Source: Hyphomicrobiales bacterium (GTDB taxonomy: Bacteria; Pseudomonadota; Alphaproteobacteria; Rhizobiales; Xanthobacteraceae). From it: a stretch of 64,000 bases of DNA. Location: positions 1-64,000 of the forward strand of contig JACESF010000007.1 in assembly GCA_013911975.1 (NCBI GenBank). Direction: 5' to 3'. The notes under the pieces were generated by a model, which was given only the letters and a program-made list of their open reading frames with translations, did no database searches and had not been told where the DNA came from. How positions within the stretch are numbered: the stretch's first letter is position 1; every line of letters begins with the position of its first letter. The position numbers were made by a program, and so were the translations under genes. Positions 63,454 to 64,000 of this stretch are shown in pieces.

Positions 63454-64000
63454 GCGCGCGCGCCCCGCAGTTCGCTCCAGCGCTGGAGGCGGTTGATGAC
63501 CAGCAGTAGGGCGAAGGAGGCCAGCAGCATCACGCAGGCGATGGCGGTGGCGTCCGCATAGCGGAACTCCTCCAGCCGGATGACGATGAGCAGCGGCGCG
63601 ATCTCGGTCTGGCCGGGCAAATTGCCGGCGATGAAGATGACCGAGCCGTATTCGCCCACGGCCCGCGCGAAGGCGAGGGCGAAGCCAGTGAGCAAGGCGG
63701 GCAGGACCGATGGCAGCACCACGCGCCACACCGTCTGGCCGCGCGAGGCGCCAAGGCTCGCGGCCGCCTCCTCCAGTTCCGCGTCCAGGTCCGCCAGAAC
63801 CGGCTGGACCGTGCGCACCACGAAGGGCAGGCCGATGAAGATGAGCGCCACCAGGATGCCCAGCTCCGTGAAGGCCACCTTGATGCCGAGCGGGGCGAGG
63901 AGCGAGCCCACCCAGCCGTTTTCCGCATAGAGCGAGGTCAGCGCGATGCCGGCGACGGCGGTGGGCAGGGCGAAGGGGATGTCGATGACCGCGTCCACCA
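63450..64000 (-). CDS. cysT: Sulfate/thiosulfate ABC permease, T subunit (partial)
   Basis: The C-terminal ~183 residues of CysT (CysU); the start lies outside the window. The coupling loop [23 protein letters not shown] and the preceding [19 protein letters not shown] helix are typical. It is the upstream gene of the cysTWA operon; the binding-protein gene (sbp or cysP) is expected beyond the edge. Confidence 0.94.
   Translation of the reverse strand, partial: VDAVIDIPFALPTAVAGIALTSLYAENGWVGSLLAPLGIKVAFTELGILVALIFIGLPFVVRTVQPVLADLDAELEEAAASLGASRGQTVWRVVLPSVLPALLTGFALAFARAVGEYGSVIFIAGNLPGQTEIAPLLIVIRLEEFRYADATAIACVMLLASFALLLVINRLQRWSELRGARA

Overview
The window reads as a GC-rich (about 70%) alphaproteobacterial chromosome, most likely Hyphomicrobiales and perhaps Xanthobacteraceae (Xanthobacter/Azorhizobium-like). 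This rests on gene content: a NAD-linked fdsGBA-fdhD-fdsD formate dehydrogenase, a TreS-maltokinase fusion, DUF2865 and DUF3126 proteins, a Tim44-domain membrane protein, EcfG-type promoter motifs and the palindromic intergenic repeats common in that order. The genus is inference only. No prophage, transposase, CRISPR array, tRNA or rRNA was seen. Coding density is high, and most of the longer gene-free stretches hold REP-like repeats.

Layout. (1) 66-1811: a soluble chemoreceptor with a PilZ (c-di-GMP) domain. (2) 1919-13349: a uronate and unsaturated-uronate island. It has a GntR regulator with uxaC and uxuB on the minus strand, a divergent altronate-dehydratase gene, a second GntR gene, a DctPQM TRAP transporter, then kduI, kduD and a kdgF-like cupin. 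All routes head towards 2-keto-3-deoxygluconate, whose kinase and aldolase are not here. (3) 13426-21652: the lower phenylacetate pathway in two divergent operons (paaGIK; paaJ, a hydratase/dehydrogenase fusion, paaZ) around a perfect PaaR-like palindrome. The epoxidase genes paaABCDE are absent. (4) 21749-42017: an alpha-glucan/trehalose region. One minus-strand operon runs treS-maltokinase, glgB, glgX, malQ, treY and a small triple-repeat protein. A GH13 alpha-glucosidase diverges from it, and treZ lies beyond an ABC-F ATPase and an acyltransferase. Three promoters here fit the general-stress sigma factor EcfG motif. No glgE is present and the maltokinase motifs are atypical.

(5) 42369-52475: housekeeping and envelope genes: an FAD monooxygenase with a zinc-finger partner, Tim44, a lipid kinase, TerC, an orphan membrane protein, an alpha/beta hydrolase, cysE, DUF3126, a pcaD-like lactonase and a His-rich CDF metal exporter. 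(6) 52723-60369: the NAD-dependent formate dehydrogenase operon with its LysR regulator and a clear LysR-type operator; repeat pairs have inserted into two of its junctions. (7) 60658-61520: two small secreted proteins. (8) 61496-64000: cysA, cysW and the 3' part of cysT for sulfate import, cut by the window edge.

The best leads are the stress-type promoters over the trehalose/glucan genes combined with the missing GlgE and altered maltokinase motifs, the triple-repeat protein at the end of that operon, and a composite intergenic repeat with 14-bp terminal inverted repeats.
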